A stretch of 64,000 nt of DNA from a virus. The stretch spans positions 18,395 to 82,394 of the IMG/VR virus record IMGVR_UViG_3300009163_003337. One strand, given 5' to 3'. Numbering within the stretch: position 1 is the stretch's first letter; the number at the start of each line of letters is the position of its first letter. Below are positions 1-8,234 of the stretch, one piece after another. The translations under genes and the position numbers were made by a program. The notes beneath the pieces were generated by a model. The model was given only the letters and a program-made list of their open reading frames with translations, was not told where the DNA came from and did no database searches.

Positions 1-1
1 C

Positions 2-58
2 TTTGCAAAGCTAGCTGAATTATCGGTTGTACTGCGTGTCGTAGGATATACTAATTAA
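2..58 (+). CDS. C-terminal end of an upstream gene (partial)
   Basis: An open frame runs from the window edge to a TAA, giving 18 residues that end in VVGYTN. The next gene starts 1 nt after the stop, which fits the tight packing elsewhere. Too little is present to identify it. Confidence 0.4.
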   Translation, partial: FAKLAELSVVLRVVGYTN

Positions 59-59
59 T

Positions 60-221
60 ATGAAAGAGATAATATTTGAAGATCTAGAAGAGGTAGATTT
101 CTTAATGATTAGGAAGGTGCTTGAGGCATATAAAATAAACTTTCTAGACACATCGGCGTGCGCTCAGTTGACGTCAACTCATAAGAAAATACTAGAGATT
201 ATAAAGCAGTTAAGTGAATAA
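60..221 (+). CDS. small hypothetical protein (53 aa)
   Basis: ATG to TAA, 53 residues, beginning MKEIIFEDLEEVDFLMI. It is acidic at the N-terminus and predicted mostly helical, with a Lys-rich C-terminal helix (HKKILEIIKQL). It begins 1 nt after the preceding stop. Its own stop codon lies inside the late-promoter octamer of the next gene. No family is recognised. The codon pattern and packing make it a plausible real gene. Confidence 0.55.
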   Translation: MKEIIFEDLEEVDFLMIRKVLEAYKINFLDTSACAQLTSTHKKILEIIKQLSE

Positions 222-224
222 ATA
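217..224 (+). promoter_or_regulatory. late promoter AATAAATA
   Basis: AATAAATA followed by 5 nt and then GTG at 230. The same octamer-N5-start spacing recurs before many genes here. It supports the GTG rather than the ATG at 226, which is in another frame and soon stops. Confidence 0.6.
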
Positions 225-229
225 TATGT

Positions 230-442
230 GTGACTGCCTCAGAAAGAGCCATAGCACTCGGTGAAGAGTTTACTGAGTATATGCTTGTAGATGAGAAGCG
301 AAAAAGTATTATTATAAATATAGAGGATATTTATTTTAATATATTATACCGTGAATATAAAAGACTGGGCTTTTATATTAGACACGTAACTTATTTTAAA
401 GCAAAAAATATAATGACTTGTGTCTTCTCGGCAGATTGTTGA
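230..442 (+). CDS. small hypothetical protein (70 aa)
   Basis: The 70-residue product begins MTASERAIALGEEFTEYMLV and is otherwise unrecognised; it alternates charged and aromatic residues and has no obvious membrane segment. The GTG start is chosen because it lies exactly 5 nt after a late-promoter octamer, as for many virion genes here. It is the first of three + strand genes that precede the - strand replication block, and is probably expressed late. Function unknown. Confidence 0.6.
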   Translation: MTASERAIALGEEFTEYMLVDEKRKSIIINIEDIYFNILYREYKRLGFYIRHVTYFKAKNIMTCVFSADC

Positions 443-450
443 TATAAATA
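443..450 (+). promoter_or_regulatory. late promoter TATAAATA
   Basis: A perfect T4-type late -10 element. It abuts the ATG at 451 and lies 6 nt before the in-frame ATG at 457, so the second ATG may be the start used. Confidence 0.7.
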
Positions 451-2067
451 ATGTATATGCAGTATCCTTTGTTTAGTATTACCCCAAAGGCAATTAATGT
501 TGTATCAAAATATGCATACTGCCCTCAGTTCGATATTGTGTGGTCTTTTGACTATGCTATAAGCGGCAATGCAGTTACAGAAGCGGGATTTACAGTTTTT
601 TTAACGCAGGATGTAAATGCCGTCGGCGGCAGCGGCGGGATCGATCTTGGTTATTCAGGTATCGGTAGAGTAATTGGACAAGGCCAAAACTACACTTATC
701 TCAATAAAGGTCTCTCGGGTGGTGTTATTGCAGTAGGCTTTGATACTACAGGCTCGTTTCCTCTAAGTACAACTAGTAGCTTTATACTGGAGCCAGGAAT
801 GACACTTCGTAATGGTATTGCAGATTCAGATCGAATATTAAATAGTGTCTCTATTAGAGCTTTGTCAAGTTTTGATTATAATGTATATAAATTTAATGTG
901 TCTATTAATGAACTCGATCCAACATTTAAGATTGTAGAGAGTGATCTTAGATATAAAACGATGAGAGTTAGATTAGGTAATATAGGTAGAACCCTATATA
1001 TTGATTACCGCTATACACCAGAAGACGTATTTCGTAATATACTTACTTATGATGTGGATTTAGGCTCAACGAGTGACACTAAGTATAAAGTTGGTGCGTC
1101 TTTCGCAACACCTATCTTTACAAACAGTATAACTCGCGTTGGAAATATTTTTATTAAGAATTTTCATACTGAGGGTAGTAGTGTATCTGGTACCATTGCG
1201 GCTGCAAGTAGTGTGTTGAATTTAGATAGCATATACAATAGTAATAATACAGCTGCTCAAAATGTTGATGAAGCTGAAACTCCGGAAATAGTAAGTACTG
1301 CTATATCGACTGAAAATATGATGGATGGTATGTCTACGATCATAAATACTTTTAATTCAGCTCAAATTATAACATTACCTGCTAATTCTATAGACGGCTA
1401 TAATTTTACATATCAGCTTCTCCTTTCAAGCGTAGGAGTACAGCCATTAAATACTGTATTGACACGAGTTGGTGTCTTTGAGTATAGGGGTGATAATTTA
1501 TATCTATTTAAAGAAAATAAGTGTACATACTGGACTCTTACTGGCTTAATAAACGGTGATCAACGTGCTGCTAACAACTCTACCAGTGTTAATAAGACGC
1601 TACCAACAAGCATTTTTACAACAACCTGTGGTACAGTTATAACTTTAACTTCTACCGCACATATAATAGTGCCTCCAATAGTGCCTCCGATACTACCTGT
1701 AATAACACCTACACCGTTTATTGTTGATTGTGGTGGTGTAGTTGAATATAGTGGTGAAAAAGGTACATATGAAGTTCTAGTTAATTTAGGCACCACAAAA
1801 GGTAGAGTCTCGTTTGATTATAATGCATATAATATTCAAGACCGGTTTCGAGTTAAGTGGAATAATGATGTGGTTATTGATACAGGCTATGTAGGTTACC
1901 CCTACGAAGAAAGTCCGCCGGATCCCCATATAGTCGGGGATGGTCAAGGCAGTACATCTTTCAATAAAATATCGGCGCTACCTTCAACTGCTTTAGTTAC
2001 AGTTGATGCACCGCTAGACGGTACGGAATGGACTTTTACAATGGGTTGCCCAGTACCTATACCGTAG
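451..2067 (+). CDS. putative virion or adhesin protein with Pro-rich linker
   Basis: A 538-residue protein rich in Ser, Thr, Asn and Gly with low Lys, typical of phage surface or tail fibre proteins. A proline-rich linker near residues 408-425 (PPIVPPILPVITPTP) separates a long N-terminal beta-rich region from a C-terminal domain of about 110 residues. That domain has the pattern GRVSFDYNAY...DRFRVKW...DTGYVG, which I associate with small carbohydrate-binding or adhesin-like beta domains in phage and bacterial surface proteins. It sits directly behind a perfect late promoter. By the usual promoter spacing the true start may be the second ATG, at 457. The virion role is inferred from composition and promoter only. 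Confidence 0.6.
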   Translation: MYMQYPLFSITPKAINVVSKYAYCPQFDIVWSFDYAISGNAVTEAGFTVFLTQDVNAVGGSGGIDLGYSGIGRVIGQGQNYTYLNKGLSGGVIAVGFDTTGSFPLSTTSSFILEPGMTLRNGIADSDRILNSVSIRALSSFDYNVYKFNVSINELDPTFKIVESDLRYKTMRVRLGNIGRTLYIDYRYTPEDVFRNILTYDVDLGSTSDTKYKVGASFATPIFTNSITRVGNIFIKNFHTEGSSVSGTIAAASSVLNLDSIYNSNNTAAQNVDEAETPEIVSTAISTENMMDGMSTIINTFNSAQIITLPANSIDGYNFTYQLLLSSVGVQPLNTVLTRVGVFEYRGDNLYLFKENKCTYWTLTGLINGDQRAANNSTSVNKTLPTSIFTTTCGTVITLTSTAHIIVPPIVPPILPVITPTPFIVDCGGVVEYSGEKGTYEVLVNLGTTKGRVSFDYNAYNIQDRFRVKWNNDVVIDTGYVGYPYEESPPDPHIVGDGQGSTSFNKISALPSTALVTVDAPLDGTEWTFTMGCPVPIP

Positions 2068-2093
2068 CCGTAAGATTCGTATAATTACATCTC

Positions 2094-3086
2094 ATGATAA
2101 ATCAATCTACAGACATAAAAATTAGCCTACACGGACAGTATAAAATATCTATACAGTCTGATGATTGTATAGATTACGACTCTAACTGGTGTAATAATAC
2201 AATCTTATCAGGAGGCTTGGCGGAATTATACTCATATACATTTTTAGAAATTATGAGTCTACTAGATTTAGGAAGTAACTCAACTCTTGGTGGGTCTTCG
2301 GGTTATGGTCTATCGGGTGTAGTAAGCTCGATACTACCTTTTACTAATATCTATAATGACTTCAGGGATACCTTTATAGATAGCACCACTTCGAGAGTTT
2401 ATCACGCTTACTATACGTCGATTAAAGCGCCGTATGATATAACTGTGAGTGAGTTTGCAGTAAAACGGAAGCAAGCAGGTGTTGCTTTCGCGCGTAATGT
2501 GTTTACTGAGTCATACCAGGTGAAGAAGGGTCAACATATTAATTTTCAATATAGATTAAAGGTGAACTGGGAGTCAACCGTAGATACTAAATTACTTACA
2601 GTGAGTACAGGAACTTCATCCTTCACAGTACCTACAACATCAGCTACCTATAACATACCACATAACCGAGCTTACTATAATAATAATAAACTCGTACTTG
2701 CTAACACAGCAAATAGTATTATAGATAAATCAGCTCTGCCGCTATTTGGTGATAAATACCCCGGTGATGTATTTACTTTCGCAATTAATTCAAGTAACCA
2801 AAAATCTATTATTAACCCTATAGAGATCTCTAGAGGTCATAACGAAGGTAGAACATATAGTGTTAGTACAAGGTATAGTAATATAACGAGTCGTGCAGAT
2901 AGTGTAGCAATAAACTTTATTAATAATGCATACCTTGTTAGTGACGGTGAAATTGACATACCGTCTAATTGGTTCTATATAACTCGCTTCGCTTTTCCTA
3001 TTATAATTTATAACGAAGTAGCTGCATGTGCAGGTATAGCTACTTCAAATAAATTATCTCTCACATATAATTATACGTGGGGATAA
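2094..3086 (+). CDS. putative virion structural protein (330 aa)
   Basis: A 330-residue protein rich in Ser, Thr, Asn and Tyr, starting 26 nt after the preceding gene and probably co-transcribed with it. It shows many short beta-prone stretches (for example YHAYYTSIKAPYDITVSEFA) and ends in a Tyr-rich segment (LTYNYTWG). No signal peptide or membrane helix is seen. Its neighbour and composition suggest a tail or baseplate-associated protein. I do not recognise a named family. It converges with the - strand genes that follow. Confidence 0.55.
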   Translation: MINQSTDIKISLHGQYKISIQSDDCIDYDSNWCNNTILSGGLAELYSYTFLEIMSLLDLGSNSTLGGSSGYGLSGVVSSILPFTNIYNDFRDTFIDSTTSRVYHAYYTSIKAPYDITVSEFAVKRKQAGVAFARNVFTESYQVKKGQHINFQYRLKVNWESTVDTKLLTVSTGTSSFTVPTTSATYNIPHNRAYYNNNKLVLANTANSIIDKSALPLFGDKYPGDVFTFAINSSNQKSIINPIEISRGHNEGRTYSVSTRYSNITSRADSVAINFINNAYLVSDGEIDIPSNWFYITRFAFPIIIYNEVAACAGIATSNKLSLTYNYTWG

Positions 3087-3102
3087 ACAGCGACAGTATC
3101 AG

Positions 3103-3345
3103 TTAAATATTGCCCATCAGCGCTTCTACAGTTAAGTCATGCTTCATTGAATGAAAGCGTTCGTCAATGTACTTTTGAAACGCAAGTGGCTTAACCCACT
3201 CTATATTATCTTTACCGTATCCTAGCTCGTCACATTTATTTGAAACCTGCTCAACACCTTCAAGCAAACACACCCAGCGTGTTAACTCATCAATACCCAT
3301 ATCAACATTATTACCATTCTTAAGTTTAAATTTAAACGTTCTCAT
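3103..3345 (-). CDS. small hypothetical protein (80 aa)
   Basis: An 80-residue protein beginning MRTFKFKLKNGNNVDMGID. It looks like a small alpha/beta fold, with a basic beta-hairpin followed by helices. It lies 9 nt downstream of the membrane/zinc-ribbon gene in the same direction. Function unknown. Confidence 0.55.
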   Translation of the reverse strand: MRTFKFKLKNGNNVDMGIDELTRWVCLLEGVEQVSNKCDELGYGKDNIEWVKPLAFQKYIDERFHSMKHDLTVEALMGNI

Positions 3346-3354
3346 TATATCTTA

Positions 3355-3771
3355 TTATATCATAGTTCCCTTCTTCTTAAGAACATCAAAAGCATTCTCA
3401 AGATTTAACGGCTCAGTTAACAAGACGGTATCGAAGGTAATATTGATGCGAAACTTACTGTTACACTTTGTACACAGCACAACATTATCTGAATTAATTA
3501 GTACTGGTATTTCTGATGTTACTTGGCCACACGGACAAGTCGTCTTTATAACCTGCGTCTGTAGAAGATTGTTAAATGCTGCTTGCGCTACATCATCATC
3601 GTTATGATGATCTTGCTTTATTTTAGATATATTGAAAATAATAACTAAAAAATGAGTGGTGATTGCAGCTGCGAATCCCTGCCAGAATCCTATTATATGT
3701 TGTAAAATAAACCCTATGGAAGTACTTACTATCAATATTAGTACTAGGGATAATAGTATTTTTTTATTCAT
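3355..3771 (-). CDS. membrane protein with C-terminal zinc ribbon
   Basis: A 138-residue protein with an N-terminal hydrophobic segment (residues about 4-21) and a second one (about 28-50), so probably two membrane helices. A soluble tail follows with two Cys pairs (CPCG near residue 99 and CTKC near residue 116) that would make a zinc ribbon. Its first codons overlap the preceding - strand gene by 8 nt, so translation is likely coupled. A membrane-anchored zinc ribbon could bind a host protein or nucleic acid at the envelope. That is inference, and no family is recognised. Confidence 0.6.
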   Translation of the reverse strand: MNKKILLSLVLILIVSTSIGFILQHIIGFWQGFAAAITTHFLVIIFNISKIKQDHHNDDDVAQAAFNNLLQTQVIKTTCPCGQVTSEIPVLINSDNVVLCTKCNSKFRINITFDTVLLTEPLNLENAFDVLKKKGTMI

Positions 3772-4111
3772 ACCTCATTGTATGTGATAATTGTAATTTA
3801 TCAAGCAATTCTGGGATATCTTGTAAAATTTCATTACCAATATTATCAATAACATTTAAAATTGGTCTTGTAAGTCTTGTTTTCACCTGTGGATTTTTTT
3901 CTGCTGCAAGAACCATATTCCTAATATCTAAGAGATTTTTATAGAGTATACTAATTAATTCTTGCGACTTATCAAAGTCGAAGGGTAATACTTGAGGAGC
4001 AATATGTGTTGCTTTTTCATCCTTGAATTTTTGAATTTGACTTTGAGTGTTAAGATTGTTAATTGGATTAGGAGCTATACCTACACTATAAGGATTAGTT
4101 GCGATTGGCAT
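3764..4111 (-). CDS. hypothetical late protein (115 aa)
   Basis: A 115-residue protein with a flexible Asn/Pro-rich N-terminus (MPIATNPYSVGIAPNPINN) and a helical C-terminal half. A late-type octamer on the - strand (CATAAATA) lies 6 nt before the start, and the divergent + gene also has one, so the two appear to share a bidirectional late promoter region. The organisation suggests a virion or assembly protein. No family is recognised. Confidence 0.55.
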   Translation of the reverse strand: MPIATNPYSVGIAPNPINNLNTQSQIQKFKDEKATHIAPQVLPFDFDKSQELISILYKNLLDIRNMVLAAEKNPQVKTRLTRPILNVIDNIGNEILQDIPELLDKLQLSHTMRYE

Positions 4112-4119
4112 TATAAATA
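4112..4119 (+). promoter_or_regulatory. late-promoter octamer TATAAATA in a divergent region
   Basis: Perfect + strand octamer in the 33-bp divergent region. It lies 25 nt before the + gene at 4145, so it may be a second, more distal promoter for that gene. Confidence 0.45.
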
Positions 4120-4125
4120 TTTATG
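4118..4125 (-). promoter_or_regulatory. late promoter CATAAATA (- strand)
   Basis: The octamer read on the - strand, 6 nt before the ATG of the gene ending at 3764. A second - strand copy lies at 4140-4147. Confidence 0.55.
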
Positions 4126-4131
4126 CATTGG

Positions 4132-4139
4132 CATAAATA
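4132..4139 (+). promoter_or_regulatory. late promoter CATAAATA
   Basis: The octamer followed by exactly 5 nt and the ATG at 4145. Confidence 0.65.
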
Positions 4140-4144
4140 TATTT

Positions 4145-4582
4145 ATGACGAAGTTTGAATCAAGATTTTTGAGAGTTTTAAGTGAGCAAGATATGGACCG
4201 TCAAGCGATGGAACAGTCACTTGATCAAGGCACGGATCCTGGTAAGTTTGATGTTAGTCCTACTAATGGCAATACAGATGCTGCGTCTCAACACCTTGCT
4301 GCTGCTGCTCAAGTTACTGCACAACAGCATGCCGAGTATGTAAAGCAAATAGAAGGTTGGTTTGCTGAAGTAAGAGAAATTTATAAGTTTCTTAATGCCT
4401 CGGATGGCGCGTCTATACTATCAGTAATATCTAATGCACCGGAAAAAACAATATTAAGCGAGGCTCTTGGTGAGAAAGCGTGTAGTCTAATAGAAAGAGC
4501 TGCAAAGGAAATTAGTGCTCTTAGCACCCTGCTAGAGTCCGCTATAAGCTCAAAGACTAAGCCTGAACTTGCAGGAGTCTAA
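4145..4582 (+). CDS. putative capsid-targeted internal protein
   Basis: A 145-residue protein. The frame is open further upstream, but the ATG at 4145 is chosen because a late octamer lies exactly 5 nt before it. The N-terminus MTKFESRFLRVLSEQD has the short amphipathic peptide plus Leu-x-Glu site shared by a group of proteins here. It resembles the T4 capsid-targeting sequence cleaved by gp21. The rest is Ala/Gln-rich and probably helical (ASQHLAAAAQVTAQQ), without cysteine pairs or enzyme motifs. I infer a head-internal or prohead-core protein. It converges on the primase gene, overlapping its end by about 26 nt. Confidence 0.6.
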   Translation: MTKFESRFLRVLSEQDMDRQAMEQSLDQGTDPGKFDVSPTNGNTDAASQHLAAAAQVTAQQHAEYVKQIEGWFAEVREIYKFLNASDGASILSVISNAPEKTILSEALGEKACSLIERAAKEISALSTLLESAISSKTKPELAGV

Positions 4583-5624
4583 ATTTTTTAATCTCTGAAA
4601 GCTTAATAACCCCTTCAAGAGAATTGAAGGTGTTTTTTTGTATAAATTCTGCTGATATTTCGTCTACCTTACAATATATGGCGATATCGTTAAAGTCTTT
4701 AAATCGCTTACCGATTTTTTCAGGCCATATAAACACATTCTCACCGTTTAGTAGTAATGTCTCTGATTTCTTAAGTGAAGCATTATCAATCCACTGACTA
4801 TCAAGTACCCATATACGATCCATCCACCTTAGTGTTGTATCAACTTGTTTTTGCTGCCTTTCAGTAAACGTCGCGTTACCTCTTTCTGTAATTCCAGCTA
4901 CTGCAACACTATTTTTTGTAAAAAACGCATTAATAGGACCTTCAAAGATAAAAACACTCTTACTATCACTAGTAACCTTATCTATATTAAAGAGAGTCTT
5001 TTCAGCATTAATTCTCGAAACATATTTTGGTCGCGTCTTATTATCACTAGGTATTATTGTTCTAGATTGGTAGAATTCAATGTTACCCTGTTCACTTTTA
5101 AAAGGTAACACTAACCGATTTTTATGAACAGGATCTGTAAGTGATAGATAGAGGTTGTCAGGGCGGTTCACCGCTGTATCTAGACGTCTACCGTGAATTA
5201 ATGCTAAACAAGCGGATACAACGGGATTTGTACTGTAAAACTTAAGCTGCTGACTGTCACTCAAGTTAATAGAGTCTTTAGGTAGGGTTTCTGTCTTAGG
5301 CCTTACTAGAGGCTCATCAATAATAGGCAAAATCTCACGTTCACCAGTATAATTCTCAACTTCTGCAATAATTTCTGTATCAGTCTTACCCGATACTTCC
5401 TTAATCCACGTATAAGGCTTTCCAGACCAACCACAATTATGACAAAAGATATTGTCATTTTTTGGAATATAATAACAACGCTTTTTGTTGCCAAATGAAG
5501 AACCGCTACCCTCTCTACAAATAACACAACTTGCTTGGTAAGTATTATTAAACTTATTACGCTTAGGTCGGTGTGAATATTGAAAGAATTTTTCTACAAT
5601 ATAATCTTCTGGTAAACTAATCAT
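4557..5624 (-). CDS. 61: DNA primase (T4 gp61-like)
   Basis: A 355-residue primase that makes RNA primers for lagging-strand synthesis with the gp41 helicase. The N-terminal zinc ribbon has C33/C36 (CVIC) and C61/C64 (CHNC), followed by GWSGKPYTW, the usual DnaG/gp61 zinc-domain pattern. The C-terminal half carries a TOPRIM-type motif (VFIFEGPINAFF) with the catalytic Glu, and an acidic WVLDSQ stretch. Its length is close to T4 gp61 (342 aa). The start overlaps the end of the upstream RNase H gene by 4 nt, so the two are translationally coupled. Confidence 0.88.
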   Translation of the reverse strand: MISLPEDYIVEKFFQYSHRPKRNKFNNTYQASCVICREGSGSSFGNKKRCYYIPKNDNIFCHNCGWSGKPYTWIKEVSGKTDTEIIAEVENYTGEREILPIIDEPLVRPKTETLPKDSINLSDSQQLKFYSTNPVVSACLALIHGRRLDTAVNRPDNLYLSLTDPVHKNRLVLPFKSEQGNIEFYQSRTIIPSDNKTRPKYVSRINAEKTLFNIDKVTSDSKSVFIFEGPINAFFTKNSVAVAGITERGNATFTERQQKQVDTTLRWMDRIWVLDSQWIDNASLKKSETLLLNGENVFIWPEKIGKRFKDFNDIAIYCKVDEISAEFIQKNTFNSLEGVIKLSEIKKFRLLQVQA

Positions 5625-6496
5625 ACAAACATTGATAATAGACGACTTTTTACAAAAAACAAGTTATACCAGTCTTCTCTCTTATTAAGAATAGAATTAA
5701 TATCATGCTCTTGGCATAATTCAATAAACTGTTGAAAGTTAGGCACGCAACTCAAAACAGCTGGCATTTGATTCTGATAATACATTAATTCATCACGGTT
5801 GTCAATAGATCTATATCTATCTAAGCGAAATATCTCCAAATTGCGTGTAAATATTAACTGCTCTTCTGTCGTGAGTTTAATATTGCCGTTCAGGTACTGT
5901 TGTACTCTAACCTTACCGAATTTAGGAATACCCGATACATTATCAGATTTATCACCCGTAAGACACTTAATAGTCATGAAATTAGCTTGATCATAACCTA
6001 CAAGTGTAGTAAAGTTATCTTGATTTACTTCTGTTTTACGTATTGGATCGTAAACAGCTACCTTAGCATTAACCAACTGCAAGAAGTCCTTATCAGCAGA
6101 TACAATTATCTTAGAGCCTTCAAGCGACTCAGATAAGTATGCAATAACATCATCAGCTTCTAAACTACGTGGAAAGATAGACTGTATACCTAAGGTATAA
6201 AGAAATTCTTTAATCGTTTCATTATTTTTATGCGGCGACTCATCACTAGACCTGTTACCCTTATAATCTGTTAAAAGATCTTTACGCGTATTACGTTGAT
6301 AATCCGGCTTTTCATCCCAACATGCGATGATTTTATCTGGTTTATAAGTATTAACGTAGCTTTTAATTGCATTGAGTGTAAAGTAAATATGAAAACTATC
6401 TAGTTTAGCTTGATTTTCAGTACCTGCAACATTCTTTGCCGTCCAAAAAGTGCGGTGTATTGCATTATTCATATCCATTAGGAGAGTCTTACTCAT
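5621..6496 (-). CDS. rnh: RNase H / 5'-3' exonuclease (T4 rnh-like)
   Basis: A 291-residue flap/FEN-type nuclease that removes RNA primers from lagging-strand fragments. Acidic metal-binding motifs appear in family order: LLMDMNNAIHRTFW, IIACWDEK, SLEADDVIAYL and IIVSADKDFLQL. The helix-hairpin region is KCLTGDKSDNVSGIPKFG. T4 RNase H is 305 aa. It lies just upstream of the primase gene in one - strand operon with the clamp and gp32 genes. Confidence 0.9.
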   Translation of the reverse strand: MSKTLLMDMNNAIHRTFWTAKNVAGTENQAKLDSFHIYFTLNAIKSYVNTYKPDKIIACWDEKPDYQRNTRKDLLTDYKGNRSSDESPHKNNETIKEFLYTLGIQSIFPRSLEADDVIAYLSESLEGSKIIVSADKDFLQLVNAKVAVYDPIRKTEVNQDNFTTLVGYDQANFMTIKCLTGDKSDNVSGIPKFGKVRVQQYLNGNIKLTTEEQLIFTRNLEIFRLDRYRSIDNRDELMYYQNQMPAVLSCVPNFQQFIELCQEHDINSILNKREDWYNLFFVKSRLLSMFV

Positions 6497-6541
6497 ATAC
6501 CCATATTATCATAGTTCCTTATAAATTTAATAATAGCAATT

Positions 6542-6808
6542 CTATGCCTCGACAGATTCATTTTGTTCATACAACGCTAAACATACCTTAAACACGTCAT
6601 CTGGTACTGTCTCTACATATTTAAGTATATCATTACTTCTTGCAAGCTCATATGACTCAAAAGGTACATGCCTGTTCTTTTTTGTAGGTATAGCAAGAAA
6701 ATTATGAGTCGTAGATGTTGTTTTAACAAACAACATCATTTCACCAGCATATTGACCATGGTGTACAGCGTATACACTACCTATTGTCGGTATATCATGA
6801 TTGCTCAT
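6542..6808 (-). CDS. conserved phage hypothetical protein (88 aa)
   Basis: A small beta-rich protein starting MSNHDIPTIGSVYAVHHGQY. The motif GSVYAVHHGQYAGEMMLFV and the Pro-Phe-Glu pattern near the middle resemble a conserved small protein in the replication region of T4-like marine phages; I know of no function. The start used overlaps the upstream gene by 14 nt; an ATG 9 nt further upstream is possible. Confidence 0.55.
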   Translation of the reverse strand: MSNHDIPTIGSVYAVHHGQYAGEMMLFVKTTSTTHNFLAIPTKKNRHVPFESYELARSNDILKYVETVPDDVFKVCLALYEQNESVEA

Positions 6809-7121
6809 TAGTCTCAATTTGAGATATGCCGTGTGTAATTAAGCTAGTAATTATTACCTCCATTGACGATGTCTTAAGTGAGTAATTTCGTGGATATAAA
6901 CGACCACCATCATTAAACTCAAACATCATTTCACCCTTAAAATCCTTGTTTTCATAACATGTAATAAATAGTGAAGCATTACCTGGATCAACTAGAATTG
7001 TCCACTTTCTAGGGTCCGAATTAGCATAACACGTATTTATTTTCCAGGTGTTAATCTGGCAGTCTTTTAAGCGCTTTACAAAATACGATAGTGTTGTGAT
7101 TTTATTTTTAAGTATTCTCAT
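6795..7121 (-). CDS. conserved phage hypothetical protein (108 aa)
   Basis: A 108-residue protein with the pattern DPRKWTILVDPGNASLFITC followed by an EFNDGGR motif and a helical tail. It looks like a small alpha/beta domain, and similar proteins occur beside the clamp gene in other T4-like phages, as far as I recall. The start overlaps the stop of the sliding clamp by 4 nt, so it is probably coupled to clamp expression. No catalytic motif is seen and the function is unknown. Confidence 0.6.
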   Translation of the reverse strand: MRILKNKITTLSYFVKRLKDCQINTWKINTCYANSDPRKWTILVDPGNASLFITCYENKDFKGEMMFEFNDGGRLYPRNYSLKTSSMEVIITSLITHGISQIETNEQS

Positions 7122-7852
7122 TGTGTTAGTGATGTGATTATATACGTAAGTTTAATATCAGGTGATACTATACTAAAGCAACATATACCATGCTCAGTAT
7201 TAATACTTACATCAATAGTATTGTTTATCACATTTAAAAGTTTAATATTATCTAAGTTTAGAGGTAGCGGTAAAAGCTCAAAATCTACAATTCCAAGATC
7301 TAGGCAAAGTGCATCAGTGTTATGCCTAGCTCTGTCAGTAAGCTCTGCTTTAAGAGACTTACCGTCCGTATACAAATATAATTTATTTGTATCTGTTGCA
7401 AAAGTACTACCTTTTATAATATTTTGTAAAACCTCTTTCGTTATTTGAAAGTTAATATTATACTTAAACCCTTTAATTTTTTCAACATTAATAGATGGCT
7501 TACTAAGTAGTCCATCTTCATATAGATGATATTTAAATTTAAGACTATTACCTTCATATTGATAGTTATTTGAATTAACTATTAATTTAATATCCTTCGT
7601 ATTAATACTATCTAGAACTCTTATAAGCTTCTTAACATCTGGTATATTATTTGTAGCTGTAAAGTTAGTATCGATTGAAGATAGCTCTGCGGATAAAATA
7701 AGTGTATTATCCGCAGAGCAAGCTAAGCAAGAAATAGAGCCCCCACCTTCTTCATGAATATTTAAAATTGCTGACTCATTTACCTTTGATAAACTGTCTA
7801 AAAATTTTATAAATTCAGAACGCTTTTGTATCTTTAGTTCTCTTTGATCCAT
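7118..7852 (-). CDS. 45: sliding clamp (T4 gp45-like)
   Basis: A clamp of about 244 residues, the trimeric ring that tethers the polymerase and, in T4, activates late transcription with gp55/gp33. The order of beta strands and two similar halves fits gp45: SISCLACSADNTLILSAEL in the first half, then FQITKEVLQNIIKGSTFATD and CCFSIVSPDIKLTYIITSL in the second. T4 gp45 is 228 aa. MDQREL is taken as the start; an ATG four codons upstream also exists. Either start overlaps the end of the upstream gene. Confidence 0.82.
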   Translation of the reverse strand: MDQRELKIQKRSEFIKFLDSLSKVNESAILNIHEEGGGSISCLACSADNTLILSAELSSIDTNFTATNNIPDVKKLIRVLDSINTKDIKLIVNSNNYQYEGNSLKFKYHLYEDGLLSKPSINVEKIKGFKYNINFQITKEVLQNIIKGSTFATDTNKLYLYTDGKSLKAELTDRARHNTDALCLDLGIVDFELLPLPLNLDNIKLLNVINNTIDVSINTEHGICCFSIVSPDIKLTYIITSLTQ

Positions 7853-8231
7853 TGTATGTCTCAAGTGTAGATGCTATATTAGCTAAGTTCAAGCTTATTG
7901 ATTGTAATACCTCCAATACTTTATCACTTACAACTACTGGCTGTACTTCAGCCATATGTACAATTGGTGTAACAACTTCATCGTATACAGGTAAATCCGG
8001 TGTATTAGGTATAGGAGAGGTAGCTAATTCAGCAGATATATAAGGTTGATCATCTGCGCGTTCACGGGTTGTTGAACGTAAAACTTCACCAAACTGCTTT
8101 TCGATACCAACACTTATTGGGTTAATATTGCCAGAGTTACTCATTACCATTTGATCTGTTTGCTTGGCTAAACCATGCATAGTACCAGCAAATGCAAGAA
8201 ACGCTTGCTTTTCTGCTTCTGTCATGTGCAT
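7815..8231 (-). CDS. hypothetical protein between gp32 and gp45
   Basis: A 138-residue protein with an N-terminal helix (MTEAEKQAFLAFAGTMHGLA), a flexible Pro/Thr-rich middle and a second helix (VLEVLQSISLNLANIASTLE). Its 3' end overlaps the clamp gene start by nearly 40 nt. It starts 3 nt after the gp32 stop, so it is in the same operon. No family is recognised. The position suggests an accessory replication or late-transcription protein, but this is positional inference only. Confidence 0.5.
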   Translation of the reverse strand: MHMTEAEKQAFLAFAGTMHGLAKQTDQMVMSNSGNINPISVGIEKQFGEVLRSTTRERADDQPYISAELATSPIPNTPDLPVYDEVVTPIVHMAEVQPVVVSDKVLEVLQSISLNLANIASTLETYNGSKRTKDTKAF

Positions 8232-8234
8232 AAA

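Noticed and set aside
1560-1796. Antisense ORF within the fibre-like gene
   Set aside because: Low-complexity Ile/Val/Gly-rich product, opposite a clear coding frame; a shadow of the Pro-rich linker.
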